Part shown: one piece after another, positions 36,870 through 46,616 of the stretch | Position numbering within the stretch: position 1 is the stretch's first letter | Layout: every line of letters begins with the position of its first letter | Source of the DNA: Doryteuthis pealeii | Lineage: Eukaryota; Mollusca; Cephalopoda; Myopsida; Loliginidae | Reading direction: 5' to 3' | Assembly: GCA_023376005.1 (NCBI GenBank) | Contig: CM042145.1 | Location: 66,024,974-66,088,973, forward strand | DNA: 64,000 bases | Notes under the pieces: generated by a model | Told to the model about the DNA's origin: nothing | Databases searched by the model: none | What the model saw: the letters and a program-made list of their open reading frames with translations, nothing else | Translations under genes and position numbers: made by a program

Positions 36870-37462
36870 CCTACCACTGCATCTATGGTCCCTCCTTGTC
36901 TATGACATGCCGGGTATCACACTAGAATTCCTAACGAGGTGGTTGGGGCTACCCAGGTCTTTAATTAGCATAGCCCTATACAGCAGTTCAACAACTCTGC
37001 AACTCCCACTCAGCGGCGGAACGGAAGAGTTCAAGATCACATGTGCAAAGTGGGTGATGCTATACTGCAACTCTGCAGAATAATAGGGTTTCAACAGCTA
37101 ACATTGTTGTGAAGACTCGGAGGAAATGGGGGTGAACATAAGGCAGTTGGGAGAGCAGATGCACGGCTGCAACACAGTGTCATTGTTGGCAACATGGTAG
37201 TAGGAAGGGTTGGTCTGAACAGTATGAACGAGAGAAAAAGGAAAATGGAAAGTATGACGAGAGAAAAAAGGCAAATGGTGGAGAACGATACAAGAGGAGG
37301 AGGAAGAAACTTGCCTGGACAAAATGGTTGCTATGAGCCAACAAGGCATCTGGTCTCGATGTGAGAATGTTGATCAACGGAAAATCTCATGGTCAAAACT
37401 TTGGAGATACGATCCTAATCGGATTCAGTTCCTAGTTCAATCGGTATACAATGTTCTGCCAA
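36870..37462 (+). pseudogene. non-LTR retrotransposon fragment, region before the endonuclease
   Basis: Frames give LTRWLGLPRSLISIALYSSS and TTLQLPLSGG, then after a shift an EEFKITCAKWVMLY motif, and at the end KISWSKLWRYDPNRIQFLVQ and SVYNVLP. This order (RWLGLPRS... ALY, then LQLP, then SW-x-x-LW... RI-x-FL... VY-x-VLP) is what I know from the long post-RT region of a repeat protein widespread in corals, fish and molluscs, whose C-terminus carries the ELTVPWE motif found at 53128-53340. It stops where the LTR begins at 37463, so the LTR element inserted into it or was joined to it. Confidence 0.6.
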
Positions 37463-37932
37463 TCTAATATTGTCTGATCAGTGCACCCAAGGACCAGACT
37501 GACCAGGAAGTGCATGGGGGTCAGGTGCAGCCTGGAAACGAAAACAGGATGTGGCCCTGACCTGACCTTTTGCACCTGGAAATGCAGGTGAACATTTGAC
37601 ATGATTTAAGTGTAGAAATCTGTAGGCGTAGCCCATAGCCAATGAAAACAGCCTGCGTGGGCGAAGAGGTGTGTCTACAGAAAAACTGTGTAGGTGTCAC
37701 GAACAAAGAGGCGTGACACAGGGGGCCAGACTACAATAAAAGAAGCCCTTAGAGATCGATTAGACAGACAACAATCAGGTTTGAGATCACTTGAAAAGAA
37801 CTCCCGAAGGCTCCACGTTTGCATAACCGTGCCAATGGCTCTCAGCTGTACACAACCGAGGGAATAAACATCTCATCTTACATTTTCCTAAATACAAGTG
37901 TTTGTGTTCTTTGACGGGTCCAGTGTGTAACA
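37463..37932 (+). repeat. 5' LTR of Ty3/gypsy-type element
   Basis: About 470 bp, matching the 3' LTR at 45080-45390. A strong common block begins TGTCTGATCAGTGCACCC (37471) and the end is GGTCCAGTGTGTAACA. The LTR may start a few bases earlier (37463) because the 3' copy shows TGTAATATATTGTCTG. Contains an AATAAA-type signal near 37863. Divergence from the 3' LTR is roughly 4% by eye plus a 10-15 bp insertion; the 3' LTR lacks about 155 bp that this one has. Confidence 0.85.
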
Positions 37933-37941
37933 TACACGATT

Positions 37942-37959
37942 TGGTGCAAAGTGACCTGC
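37942..37959 (+). other. primer-binding-site-like sequence
   Basis: TGGTGCAAAGTGACCTGC begins nine bases after the LTR, in the context TACACGATT-TGG. The same TACACGATTTGGTG occurs after the LTR that ends at 62807, supporting a shared priming site. TGG complements the CCA end of a tRNA; the tRNA is not identified. Confidence 0.6.
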
Positions 37960-38137
37960 TACATTGTCTTTTGAAGAAAACGTAGATTGATACCAGCAAC
38001 GACAATACTAGACCATCGCTATATCACAGATATCAACGAAAGGTAGGTGACTTTTGATTGTACCTTGTATGTATTCTGCTCTTGTGAATAGTTTAGAAAA
38101 GTTGCTAGCATATCAAAAAAAAAAAAAAAAAAATACT

Positions 38138-38990
38138 ATGGATCAGCGTACTTTTTCCAATTTCGTTCAGGGTCTGACCACTGAACTGAGAAATGTGGCT
38201 AGTTCAGTGACGAACACGTTAAGGGGGAATACCTGTTAAAAAATACACACCCATTAGTACGTAAGGAAGATGGTGGGTACCGGACTTGGTTGGAGGATAT
38301 GGAAAGATACTTTCAAGTTGTGCGTGTGGCTGAGGAGGATCAATGTCAGGCAGCTCTCCTTACAACTGGAAGGGCCCTTGGCCAATATATATATATAGAT
38401 TAATAAATAATAATTCACAATTAACATGGAATGAATTAAAGCATTCCTTAGGGGAATATTATGGGGTAGTTTCCGACCCCAATGCCCGATTAGTGGAGCT
38501 AGCTAACATAAGACAAGGGAGGACAGAAGGTATACAAGGATTACATGCAGAAGGTGTTACGTTTGGCAGAGGGCGCATATGTTGGGACTGACGGGAGGAA
38601 TGAAGTCGCTGCAAAGCAAGTACTTGGGTTCTTCATAGAAGGGCTAAGGGAGCGTGACATAAAGCTGACGGTGATGAAGGATGAGCCTCAAACCTTAGAA
38701 GCTGCTTACCAAAAAGCCCTATCCGAAATGAAATGGAAAGTACGCATAAGTACATGCACATTTTCTTCGAACTATGAAGACAAACCTATGGAGATTTGTC
38801 ACTCTCGGAGGTGGGTACCAATAGAAGCTGTGAGTCCTGCGACACAAAAGAATAGTTATAAAGATAGGTATAGGAAGAATAACAAAAAGGGAGAAACATA
38901 CGCAAAAAACTCGCGAGTGGGAAAGGGTGAACGTGTTATTAGGTGTTGGAATTGAGGCAAAGCAGGCCATATGCAGAGATACTGTCGCCT
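38138..38990 (+). pseudogene. gag of Ty3/gypsy-type element (broken)
   Basis: Starts at ATG 38138 (MDQRTFSNFVQGL). After a stop and shifts the retrotransposon gag core is recognisable: LTWNELKHSLGEYYGVVSDP and LVELANIRQG in one frame (38343-38591), then VLGFFIEGLRERDIKL and TLEAAYQKALSEMK in another (38545-38955). This is the usual W-x-x-L... Y ... L-x-x-x-RQ ... F-x-x-GL order of gypsy gag. At 38944-38985 lies a CCHC zinc knuckle whose second cysteine position is a TGA stop. At least three reading-frame breaks: non-functional. Confidence 0.8.
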
Positions 38991-39049
38991 ACAGGCCTCG
39001 GGATACGGCCAGCTCAGAGTGCGAAACAAGATACCGCACATAGTTGGTA

Positions 39050-39230
39050 ATATGGGTGCACCAAACTCTAGAGGTAGAAAATAGAGCATTAGTAGATACA
39101 GGGCAGAAGTTTCGGTTATAAGCTGTAGGGTTTACAAAAATTTTCACCAGAGAGTCGAACTACAGAAAAAGGACGTTAGACTACGGACTGCTTGTCCTTC
39201 ATTAGAAGTTAAGATTTCTTTGTTTGAAGA
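39050..39230 (+). pseudogene. aspartic protease remnant of the same element
   Basis: NRALVDTG at 39080-39103 has the Asp-Thr-Gly active-site triad of retroelement proteases, preceded by small and hydrophobic residues as usual. One base after it the frame is lost by a deletion and a stop follows. Position between the zinc knuckle and RT fits the gag-PR-RT order. Confidence 0.65.
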
Positions 39231-39395
39231 AAAATCTTAATCTTAATAAAAATAAGAATGTATTTATTTGGGCCTTGAGAATTGGAGAGGAATACATAGC
39301 ATTAGAAGAAGATGTACACATTTCCTCTATAATTTTGGCAGAACAGATAACATTAAAACCCCAGCACCTGCACACTTTTAAGGGACAAACTAAGT

Positions 39396-40457
39396 GTGGA
39401 AATTGGAAAGGAATATGAAATTGAACAACTGAGTAGTGGATACGTTAGTAAATTGCGCGGTATATCTGTGGCCAATGCAGTAGTAAAAAATACTAAGTCT
39501 CGTAGATTTCCGTTGCTAATAATGAACAACACTAACCAAACTGTTACCTTTATGTGGGGGTGTCCAATAGCTAAATGCGAAAGGGTGGGTAGTATTACTG
39601 AAATTACTATGCCCAATAAACAAAAGAATATAAATTCTGATGTGGATTTAGAACAGGCACATGTACCAGAAGAATTTAGGCCACTGAAAAGAAATAGGGA
39701 CTTGTTCGTTAGCGATGACAAAAACCTAGGCAGGACTGATACTGTGGAGATGCGTATTGATACTGGAACGCATGAGCCTATAAGGAAGCGTCCATATCGT
39801 ACACAACTCAAACAAAGAAAGATGGTTGATTCAGCATTCGATGAAATGATGCAGGCAGGCGTAATTGAGAGGTCCAATAGCCCGTGGGGTTCTCCAATAG
39901 TTTTAGTTGAAAAGAAAGATGGGAGTAAAAGATTTTGTGTTGACTTTAGGGCACTCAATAAAATCACAAAGAAATATGCTCGACTTCTTCCAGTTATTGA
40001 TGATATACTGGCATCACTTGGGTCGGCAAGGTATTTTTCGAAGCTTGATTTAAAATCAGGATACTGGCAGGTTAAGCTCCATGAAGATGATAAGGAGAAA
40101 AGTGCATTTACTTGCCAAAGGGGATTGTTTCAATTTAATGTTATGCCATTTGGTCTTGCAAACGCCGCAGGTGTCTTCCAAGAATTGATGTCAATTGTTT
40201 TACGGGGACAGGAAGATTTTGCTCTTGTATACCTAGATGATATTTTAATATTTTCAAATACGGTGGAAGACCACTTGAAGCATATAGACACAGTCTTAGG
40301 TAGTTTGCGTAAGCACAACCTCAAGTTGAAGCCAGCTAAGTGTGAGTTCTTTAATAAAGAGACTCAATATCTGGGTTTCAAAATTTGTGAGAAGGGAATA
40401 CAGCCAGATTTTGATAGTCAAGGCTATAAAATCAGTTTCAACCCCAACCACGGTTAG
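39396..40457 (+). pseudogene. reverse transcriptase of Ty3/gypsy-type element
   Basis: 353 codons with a nearly complete RT. From about residue 120: the linker with HEPIRKRPYR, SPWGSPIVLVEKKDGSKRFC (motif near 160-180), FSKLDLKSGYWQV with the first catalytic Asp at 218, FNVMPFGLANAAGVFQ, and VYLDDILIFS with the Asp pair at 281-282, then LKPAKCEFF and YLGF. All three catalytic aspartates are present. The start at 39396 is arbitrary because the frame continues from the protease. The frame is lost after QPDF, and RNase H continues in another frame (40342-41076). Confidence 0.9.
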
Positions 40458-41076
40458 GCAGGTGAGAGCCTTCATTGGAATGACCTCGTACTGCGGCCGC
40501 TTTATTAGAAATTTCTCTGATATAGCTGAGCCACTGATTAATCTAACAAGAAGATATGTACGTTTTCAATGGGACGACGCTTGCCAGGCTGCTTTCGATA
40601 GTTTAAAAAAGAAGCTCACAGATATGGTGATACTAGCCTATCCAGACCCAAATACTGACACCTCTGACCAATCGATTGGTGCATGTTTATCCCAGGTAGT
40701 TTATGATAAAGAAGATAAGAAAGAGGTAGAAAAACCAATTTATTTACTGTCCCATAAGTTAAGTGATACACAAACTAGATGGTCAACCATAGAGAAGGAC
40801 GCTTATGCAATACACTATGCCCTTCAAAAATTGAACCATTATCTGCATAGCGCAGCATTTACAATATACACAGATCATAGAACCTTAGAGCACTTACTTA
40901 ACTCCCCCATACAGAATAAAAAGATACAGGCTTGGGCTTTGAGCATGGCTGGCTACAATTGCAGTATACAGTATCTCAAGGGTAAGGATAATGTTTGCGC
41001 ACATCTGTTGTCACGTACCGTTAATGCAAAGAAGAATAATGTTGATTCTCTGATAGATATAGACGACATTGCTTAG
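40342..41076 (+). pseudogene. RNase H domain of the same element
   Basis: The useful part starts near 40400: VRQVRAFIGMTSYCGRFIRN (RT thumb/connection), then IGACLSQVVYDKEDKKEVEK, PIYLLSHKLSDTQTRWSTIE, KDAYAIHYALQKLNHYLH and YTDHRTLEHLL, the standard gypsy RNase H succession. The expected first catalytic segment before SDQSIGACL appears shortened by several residues. The frame ends at 41076. Behind it only about 157 bp separate it from the envelope-like ORF; no integrase HHCC or DDE motifs are present there. Confidence 0.85.
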
Positions 41077-41233
41077 GATAAAGAGTTAGGTTAGCTACAT
41101 TGTAACAAGGCATAGGGAATTGCAGTCCGAGTGAACAACATTGGGTTAAACAATATTTAGAGAGTGAACTGTGTCTGCCATGTCAGATGTCAGTAGAAGA
41201 GCGATGCTAACAGCTGTATCTCTCTCGTTTTAG
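41077..41233 (+). other. short junction between pol and env, splice-acceptor-like end
   Basis: A 157-bp stretch where a full-length element would carry an integrase of about 1 kb or more. It ends TCTCTCGTTTTAG directly before the env-like ATG at 41234, a good splice-acceptor consensus, in line with spliced env messages of errantivirus-like elements (established for insect gypsy). Confidence 0.5.
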
Positions 41234-41826
41234 ATGGCAAGCCTTGTTATTTTTGTCCTCTTGTTGTTTCTTGGGTCAAAATTAGCGATTGAGAGCTACC
41301 AGAACGTCTTCTTTCATGAACAAAATGAAATATCCCTCACATGTGCAAGGTGGCTGGTGACATTCTCAATCGATCTGACGCTGCGTTCCAGTTGTTGAAA
41401 GAATACATTGGAAAAGTCCAGTCAGGTGCAAAAGAAGACTTTCCTCAGGAATTCCTTGGGGATGTTACCTTTGAAGCGCTGATAAATAGTGTAAACACGG
41501 AGTTTAAGGAAATTAAAATGGAACGCAAAAATTTGTTCTTGAAATATGAAGACTATAGATCGATGATTTACAGAATGAAGCGTTCCTTGTTGCCATTTGT
41601 TGGAAACGCTCTAAGTTACCTTTTTGGAGTTGCATCAGAAGGTGACCTTCGAGTGATCAAGAAGGCAGTGGGCAAATTAGCAAATACACAGGGGCGGATA
41701 TTGCACTTGATAGAAGATAGTATTTCTAATGTAAATGTTACTAGACGTGAGGTATCCGATAATAGACACAAGATAAGTGTCTCCGACGACTTACACTGTA
41801 TAAAATCCTTTCCCTCCAAAATTTAA
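41234..41826 (+). pseudogene. envelope-like gene, N-terminal part with fusion-peptide region
   Basis: ATG at 41234 opens a hydrophobic signal-peptide-like stretch (MASLVIFVLLLFLGSKLA). The frame shifts near 41380 and continues as 41341-41826. There, RMKR (residues 78-81 of that frame) is a furin-type site followed by SLLPFVGNALSYLFGV, a Gly/Ala/Leu-rich fusion-peptide-like segment, then a helical ANTQGRILHLIEDS stretch. This layout matches the F-protein-like envelopes of insect errantiviruses and baculoviruses. It breaks at a stop at 41826, so no functional protein is made. Confidence 0.75.
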
Positions 41827-42116
41827 TTTGGGAACAATTTTAAACCGTCCACCGGAAATAGAACTGAAACGGAAGTTGCGCCAAATGGAAAAAATGCTGA
41901 TGTGAACAGACATCTTTTTTTTTTTTTAATATTCAAGTGAAACTGCCTAAAGACGAAGGACGACAATCCTATTTTCTTTCACCTGGTTTTTATTTCAGAC
42001 TTTCCTAAACTGATTTTTTGTTTTTTTGTCTGGACATCCGGTTTGTAAGTGATCTCAATTTTTGAAGTTGATCGCTTCAAGTAGCTCCACCTCCCACCCT
42101 ACCCCCCCCAAAGGTA
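41827..42116. other. insertion interrupting the envelope-like gene
   Basis: About 290 bp of non-coding sequence with T-rich runs and a short C-rich tract between the two env parts. No target duplication or family identified. The ends suggest an inserted element or filler sequence. Confidence 0.5.
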
Positions 42117-43318
42117 TTGTGGTTTCCATGGCAGATGCAACAGAGATTTGACAAACGAGTATCCAGATTAGAAATTCTTACGCATAGGTATTGGCTATAC
42201 AAAATTATCGTTGATAGATTAAGGAAATATTTCTTGCACATCCGCATGGCTTTGAATTACTTGGAACTACAGTTAAACTTGTTATCGGTAGGTCATTTGT
42301 CTCCTAGTATAATCACTCCACACAACCTGAGGGAGATACTGTATAGTATAGCTCAGGCGCTCCCACATAATTTCAAATTAGCAAGTGATCCAGATAAGGA
42401 CATATGGCATTACTATAGAATATTGGGGTGTCGGACACTTTTTGACTCAAAATCTATCGTAGTTGTTGTGAATGTTCCATTGTTGGACAGAGAACATTCC
42501 TACGTGGTCTATAGTATTTTGAATTTTCCTCTTCCGTTGCCCACACACTCGGGTTCAGCAGACAGTTCTAAGTTATCAGCTAGGTTTGAACTGGAGTCAG
42601 AAATGATTGCAGTAAATAGGGCTGGATCCCGATACATTCTATTGAATCACGCTGAGGCAGCACGGTGCTCGGCAAGTACTAGCAAATTATGCGAGGTTTC
42701 CGGCCCCATTTATGTTACCAATTCGAGATGGTCTTGTCAGATGTCGCTTTTTCGGCATAATCACGTGCTGGCTGCACAAGTTAACGGTAACTCGAGATTT
42801 AAAAACGTAGGAAAGCTACAGCTTGCACCCCTAAATGTCTCTAGTCCGGTAGTGTGGTCCTCAATTACCGAAAAATTTCCGAATTTTTCGGTGGACACTA
42901 TACCGGTGGAATTGCTTGACATGGAGGAGATTCCTATCTGCAAATTACTGAATACCTTAGAACAGGTAAATATTGAAAGATTTACAGAAAGGTATGAAGA
43001 GACTCCGATAAAGTTGATTATAGGGGTTGTTGCTGGCATAGTTGGCATACTAATTTTGGCGGTAGTAGCAAGAAGAATGTGGATCATTAAAAGGAAAAAA
43101 AAGGTAAACGTACTTTAGAAAAGGAAATCAGCTTATCAATTGTGCATGGTGCTGCGGGGTCAGGAAATTTTCAACACCTGTGTTTATCTGGGTTGAACAG
43201 AGAGATGCCCAGCAATACTGTGTATCCAGACCCAGAAGTGGGTGAAGGGTCTGTAGTTAGGGGAGACGAGAACTCCGGACAGCCTAGGAAATTACAAGTG
43301 ACGGGTCCATTTTTTTAG
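42117..43318 (+). pseudogene. envelope-like gene, C-terminal part with membrane anchor
   Basis: The 333-codon frame continues the F-like ectodomain: helical RVSRLEILTHRYWLY, then SIITPHNLREIL, a IVVVVNVPLLDREHSYVVYS motif typical of this family, paired cysteines, and near the end a transmembrane segment (about residues 299-320, IIGVVAGIVGILILAVV) followed by the basic cluster RRMWIIKRKKK. The stop at 43118 lies behind an A8 run; shifting frame there opens about 70 further codons to 43318, rich in Gly/Glu/Ser, probably the original cytoplasmic tail. Inferred role: membrane fusion glycoprotein; dead copy. Confidence 0.75.
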
Positions 43319-43910
43319 ACTAAACTTAAGAACTGTATATGACACAATGTAGATTTAAACTCTAGATTTAAAACTTAGATTTATGAACTATAGATGATGC
43401 AACTAATCCTCCAAGCAAACCACATGCCCATAATCAACAGATTGGATCAGGCCCTTGGGTAATTTTTCTTTATTTCTCTTGTTTTCTCGGTCAGACTTTG
43501 AATGACATGTACTGTAGATAATGGCAGCTTTTCTGTATCAAACATAGTATGTTTGAAATTAAGAAGTTACATGTGCGACATTAAAAATTGAGCAGAGACG
43601 CACATGGTATTGATCGAAGGTCATTTACCCGATGTCAGTTTGAAAATTGGGGCGTGGTTACTGCCTATGATCGTATGGTCGTGCATCGAGATGTCTACTG
43701 GTATGAAGAAAAGCCTGGACAAAAACGAATTTTTGAACATTGTCGAGGTTGCCAAATTGGGCAAAACAAAAAGAGATATGTATATATAATTTAAAAAAAA
43801 AAAAAAATGATTTTATTGAATATATATATGCTTAGTATTATTGTATTGCAATATTGTTATAGACATGAACATTGTTGGGGTTGCCAATTTAGGCAATACA
43901 ATTATACATA
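43319..43910 (+). other. 3' region of the LTR element, before the Helitron
   Basis: Mostly non-coding. A block GAACATTGTCGAGGTTGCC followed by AAATTGGGCAA occurs at about 43733 and again at about 43867, and a third time at about 44881 behind the Helitron, so it is a tandem repeat of the element's 3' region that the Helitron later split. Small frames at 43588-43794 are not assigned. Confidence 0.5.
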
Positions 43911-44822
43911 TCCTATTATAATGGAGATTGTGTGTTTTTCTGTCTGTAACCGAAACTAAATCACTACTCGAGTCATAATTCCCTTTGTTATTTACATCAC
44001 ATTCTCCATGATTTTATTTATATTTAAACTTCAATTATTAATAAAATTGTTTTACATTACTTACACTGTTGACCATATCTACATGATATTTTCCACGTAC
44101 CCCACTTGTACGGGTCGAGCACAAGGCCCTATTAACGTGGAACCACCCACAAACCGAAGCTCATGGGTGGCGGGTGAAAAATTGCGTCGATCCCGTCGGC
44201 ATTCCCCCTCAAGGGGGGCGCCTCAGGCACTGGGCAATAAACCCAGCCCTGCCCCTTTAAATCAAGGGGGCAGGTGTTGCCTGGGGGGATAGCCCCCTGA
44301 GATCGACGCCGTTATTATAGCAATGGTCCAGAGGCCGAAGCCACTGTTGACCATATCTACATACTAATAACATGCAGTTGTATTTATATATACAACAAAA
44401 CAGCGGTTTACAATGGGAAGGCTAATTTGCATATTGATCTTAAAAAATTGATTTTAATAAATATATGCTTAGTATTATTGATTTCTAATTGTTTGGTTTT
44501 ATCTTATTGAATATGAGCAAAAATCTCTTCAATAAATCTTAAAAGAAATCCCTCAACAAGAAATAAATGTAATATTATTCTTTACTTCCTATTTTAACTA
44601 AACAGTTTAATTAGGAAAATTTACCAATGAAAGACGGGAGTAAGGGAAAATAATGGAAGAGTTAGTTTCAAAGTTGTTCTATTTTTCAATCATACCCCCT
44701 CTGTTCAAAATCTTTTTATCTACATTCTTATTCAGTTTCATTAGCCTTTCTAATCTAATATGATATTTTATTATAAAATTTAACTAAAATACTTGCACCC
44801 GGAGGGTGCATATATTTGCTAG
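43911..44822 (+). mobile_element. non-autonomous Helitron nested in the LTR element
   Basis: Starts TCCTATTATAATGGAGATTG after an A at 43910 and ends CTAG (44819-44822) before T. The 3' hairpin GCACCC-GGA-GGGTGC is perfect and sits nine bases before CTAG. Without the insert at 44085-44341 and one copy of its target duplication it is about 634 bp, like the copies in the palindrome arms (625 bp). It carries no Rep or helicase gene. Confidence 0.88.
44085..44341. mobile_element. GC-rich insert with 21-bp target duplication
   Basis: A 257-bp GC-rich sequence flanked by identical 21-bp direct repeats (44064-44084 and 44342-44362; start CACTGTTGACC). The uninterrupted site is seen in the arm Helitrons near 26040, proving insertion. 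The interior is rich in short hairpins such as CCCCCTCAAGGGGG and GGGGGGATAGCCCCCT. The long duplication suggests LINE-mediated retroposition; on the minus strand it would begin GCTTCGGCCTCTGG and end in an A/T-rich tail. Family unknown. Confidence 0.8.
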
Positions 44823-45079
44823 TATATATAAAAATAAAAAAAATAAATAAAAAATTTTTTCATTAAAGACATTACGGACATGAACATTGAGTGAGGTTGC
44901 AAAATTGGGCAACTCAATTTTGTATAAAAAAAATTTTTTTTTAATTTTTTGTGTATATGAATATTTTTTTTCCCCTTATCTTATACAAATGTCTCAGTTG
45001 TGTGGAGCAATGAGAGTGGAGGGGAGATGCACTTAAAATGTTCATTTGTAAACATTTTGAAAAATAGGATGGTGAGGAA
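44823..45079 (+). other. 3' region of the LTR element after the Helitron, with purine tract
   Basis: AT-rich with the third copy of the GGTTGCAAAATTGGGCAA block (44893). Purine-rich tracts GAGAGTGGAGGGGAGATG (45012) and AGGATGGTGAGGAA (45066) lie just before the 3' LTR and could be the polypurine tract; the second directly abuts the LTR if this starts at 45080. Confidence 0.5.
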
Positions 45080-45390
45080 TGTAATATATTGTCTGATCAG
45101 TGCACCCAAGGACAAGGCTGACCAGGAAGTGCATGGGGGTCAGCTGCAGCCTGGAAACGAAAACAGGGATGTGGCCCTGACCTGGAAACGCAGGTGAACA
45201 TTTGACATGATTTAAGTGCAGAAATCTGTAGGCGTAGCCCATAGCCAATGAAAACAGCCTGCGTGGGCAAAGAGGCATGTCTACAGAAAAACTGTGTAGG
45301 TGTCACGAACAAAGAGGCATGACACCGGGGGTCAGACTACAATAAATTAATACAAGTGTTTGTGTTCTTTGACGGGTCCAGTGTGTAACA
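45080..45390 (+). repeat. 3' LTR of Ty3/gypsy-type element (internally deleted)
   Basis: Matches the 5' LTR over its first about 270 and last about 45 bp but lacks about 155 bp between ACTACAATAAA and ATACAAGTG. It ends GTGTGTAACA at 45390. The following bases (CTTACTCCATAG) belong to the cassette-A repeat, whereas the 5' LTR is preceded by a LINE fragment, so no target duplication is seen and at least one side was rearranged. Confidence 0.85.
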
Positions 45391-46223
45391 CTTACTCCAT
45401 AGTCCATCTTGGAATCAGAATAACACTGAATGAATCCAATTATTCCCCATTTACTGCATTAACAGTAATTAATAAATTTTGTGACAAATGAGAACCAAAG
45501 TTAATACCTCATTGGAAATTACGAAATGGATACAAAGGAGCGTATTGTTAACAATGCTTAACAATGAAAACAATTGAAAAGCAATTAAACGAACTTAAGG
45601 TATAAAATACCCAGCATTTTCATACGTGATTGATTGTTGAAAATTACCAAATGGATAGAAAGGAACAGTGTGTAATAATGCTTAACAATAAAAACAATTG
45701 AAAAGCAATTAAATGAACTTAAGGTATAAAATACACAACATTTTCATACATAATTGGTTGTTGGAAATTACCAAATGGATACAGGGGAAATAATTGCAAA
45801 AATGCTTAACAATAAAAACAATTGAAAAGCAATTAAACGAACTTAAGGTATAAATCACCCAGCATTTTCTTACTTGATTGGTTGTTGAAAATTACCAAAT
45901 GGATAGAAAGGAACAAGTTGTAATGATGCTTAACAATAAAAACAATTGAAAAGCAATTAAACGAACTTAAGGTATAAATTACCCAGAATTTTCGTACGTA
46001 ATTGGTTGTTGGAAATTACCAAATGGAAGGAAAGGAACAGGGTGTAATAATGCTTAACAATAAAAACAATTGAAAAGCTATTAGACGAACTTAAGGTAGC
46101 TACTATCATGCACTTTTTAAAAAATCCTTTTGAATATTTGAATTTACATTGCAATATATTAGCATATAATAAAACATTGATTACAATATGTTTTTATCTT
46201 TATTTTATTTATTCATTTCACAG
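45391..46223. repeat. second tandem array of cassette-A tail units
   Basis: Six or so units of the kind seen at 35847-36810, starting from the TTACTCCATAGTCCATC block. The last unit ends in a donor-like AAG|GTAGCT near 46096, then intron-like sequence with TATTGCAATATATTAGCATA, then the acceptor-like TTTCACAG at 46216-46223. Confidence 0.75.
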
Positions 46224-46388
46224 GATTATTCTATCCGTACTTTATTGAAGGAATTTGGGGATAGATCAATTGAAACCATTACAGAATTGGCAGGCATCCT
46301 ACAAGGATGAGCTGTCTCCAAGAAACTTTTTCATATTTGGAAAATTGAAGGCAAAAATACAGAATTTAGTTGGAGAGTTGGATTTTGA
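46224..46388 (+). pseudogene. exon-like cassette B
   Basis: Begins right after the acceptor with DYSIRTLLKEFGDRSIETIT and ELAGILQG, a stop, then AVSKKLFHIW. The same start occurs at 52047, 53022 and 55236, each after a CAG. The protein family is unknown to me. In the copies at 52047 and 53022 the sequence changes after about 100 bp into the endonuclease-like fragment. Confidence 0.45.
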
Positions 46389-46616
46389 ATACAGTTGAAG
46401 TCGGGAGAAGAGAGCAAGTCCCGATTTGGCCAAATGGGGAGCAACCTCTCCCCATTTGAATTCAAATCTGGAGCGACACCACTATAGTGTTTTGTCTAGA
46501 TTCAATCGTTCATAAAAAAAAATGAACCATTCAATATTCATTCTAGTTTAAGAATATATCAAAACATTTCATGCCATAAAAAAGTGAAAAATCAATAAAT
46601 TTTCACTCTGGGCACA
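46389..46616. other. unassigned stretch
   Basis: Short AT-rich region with an imperfect hairpin (AATGGGGAG...CTCCCCATT near 46433-46460). No gene recognised. Confidence 0.4.

Noticed and set aside
37463..45390. Target-site duplication for the env-bearing LTR element
   Set aside because: Flanks AATAT or GCCAA (left) and CTTAC (right) do not match under either choice of LTR start.
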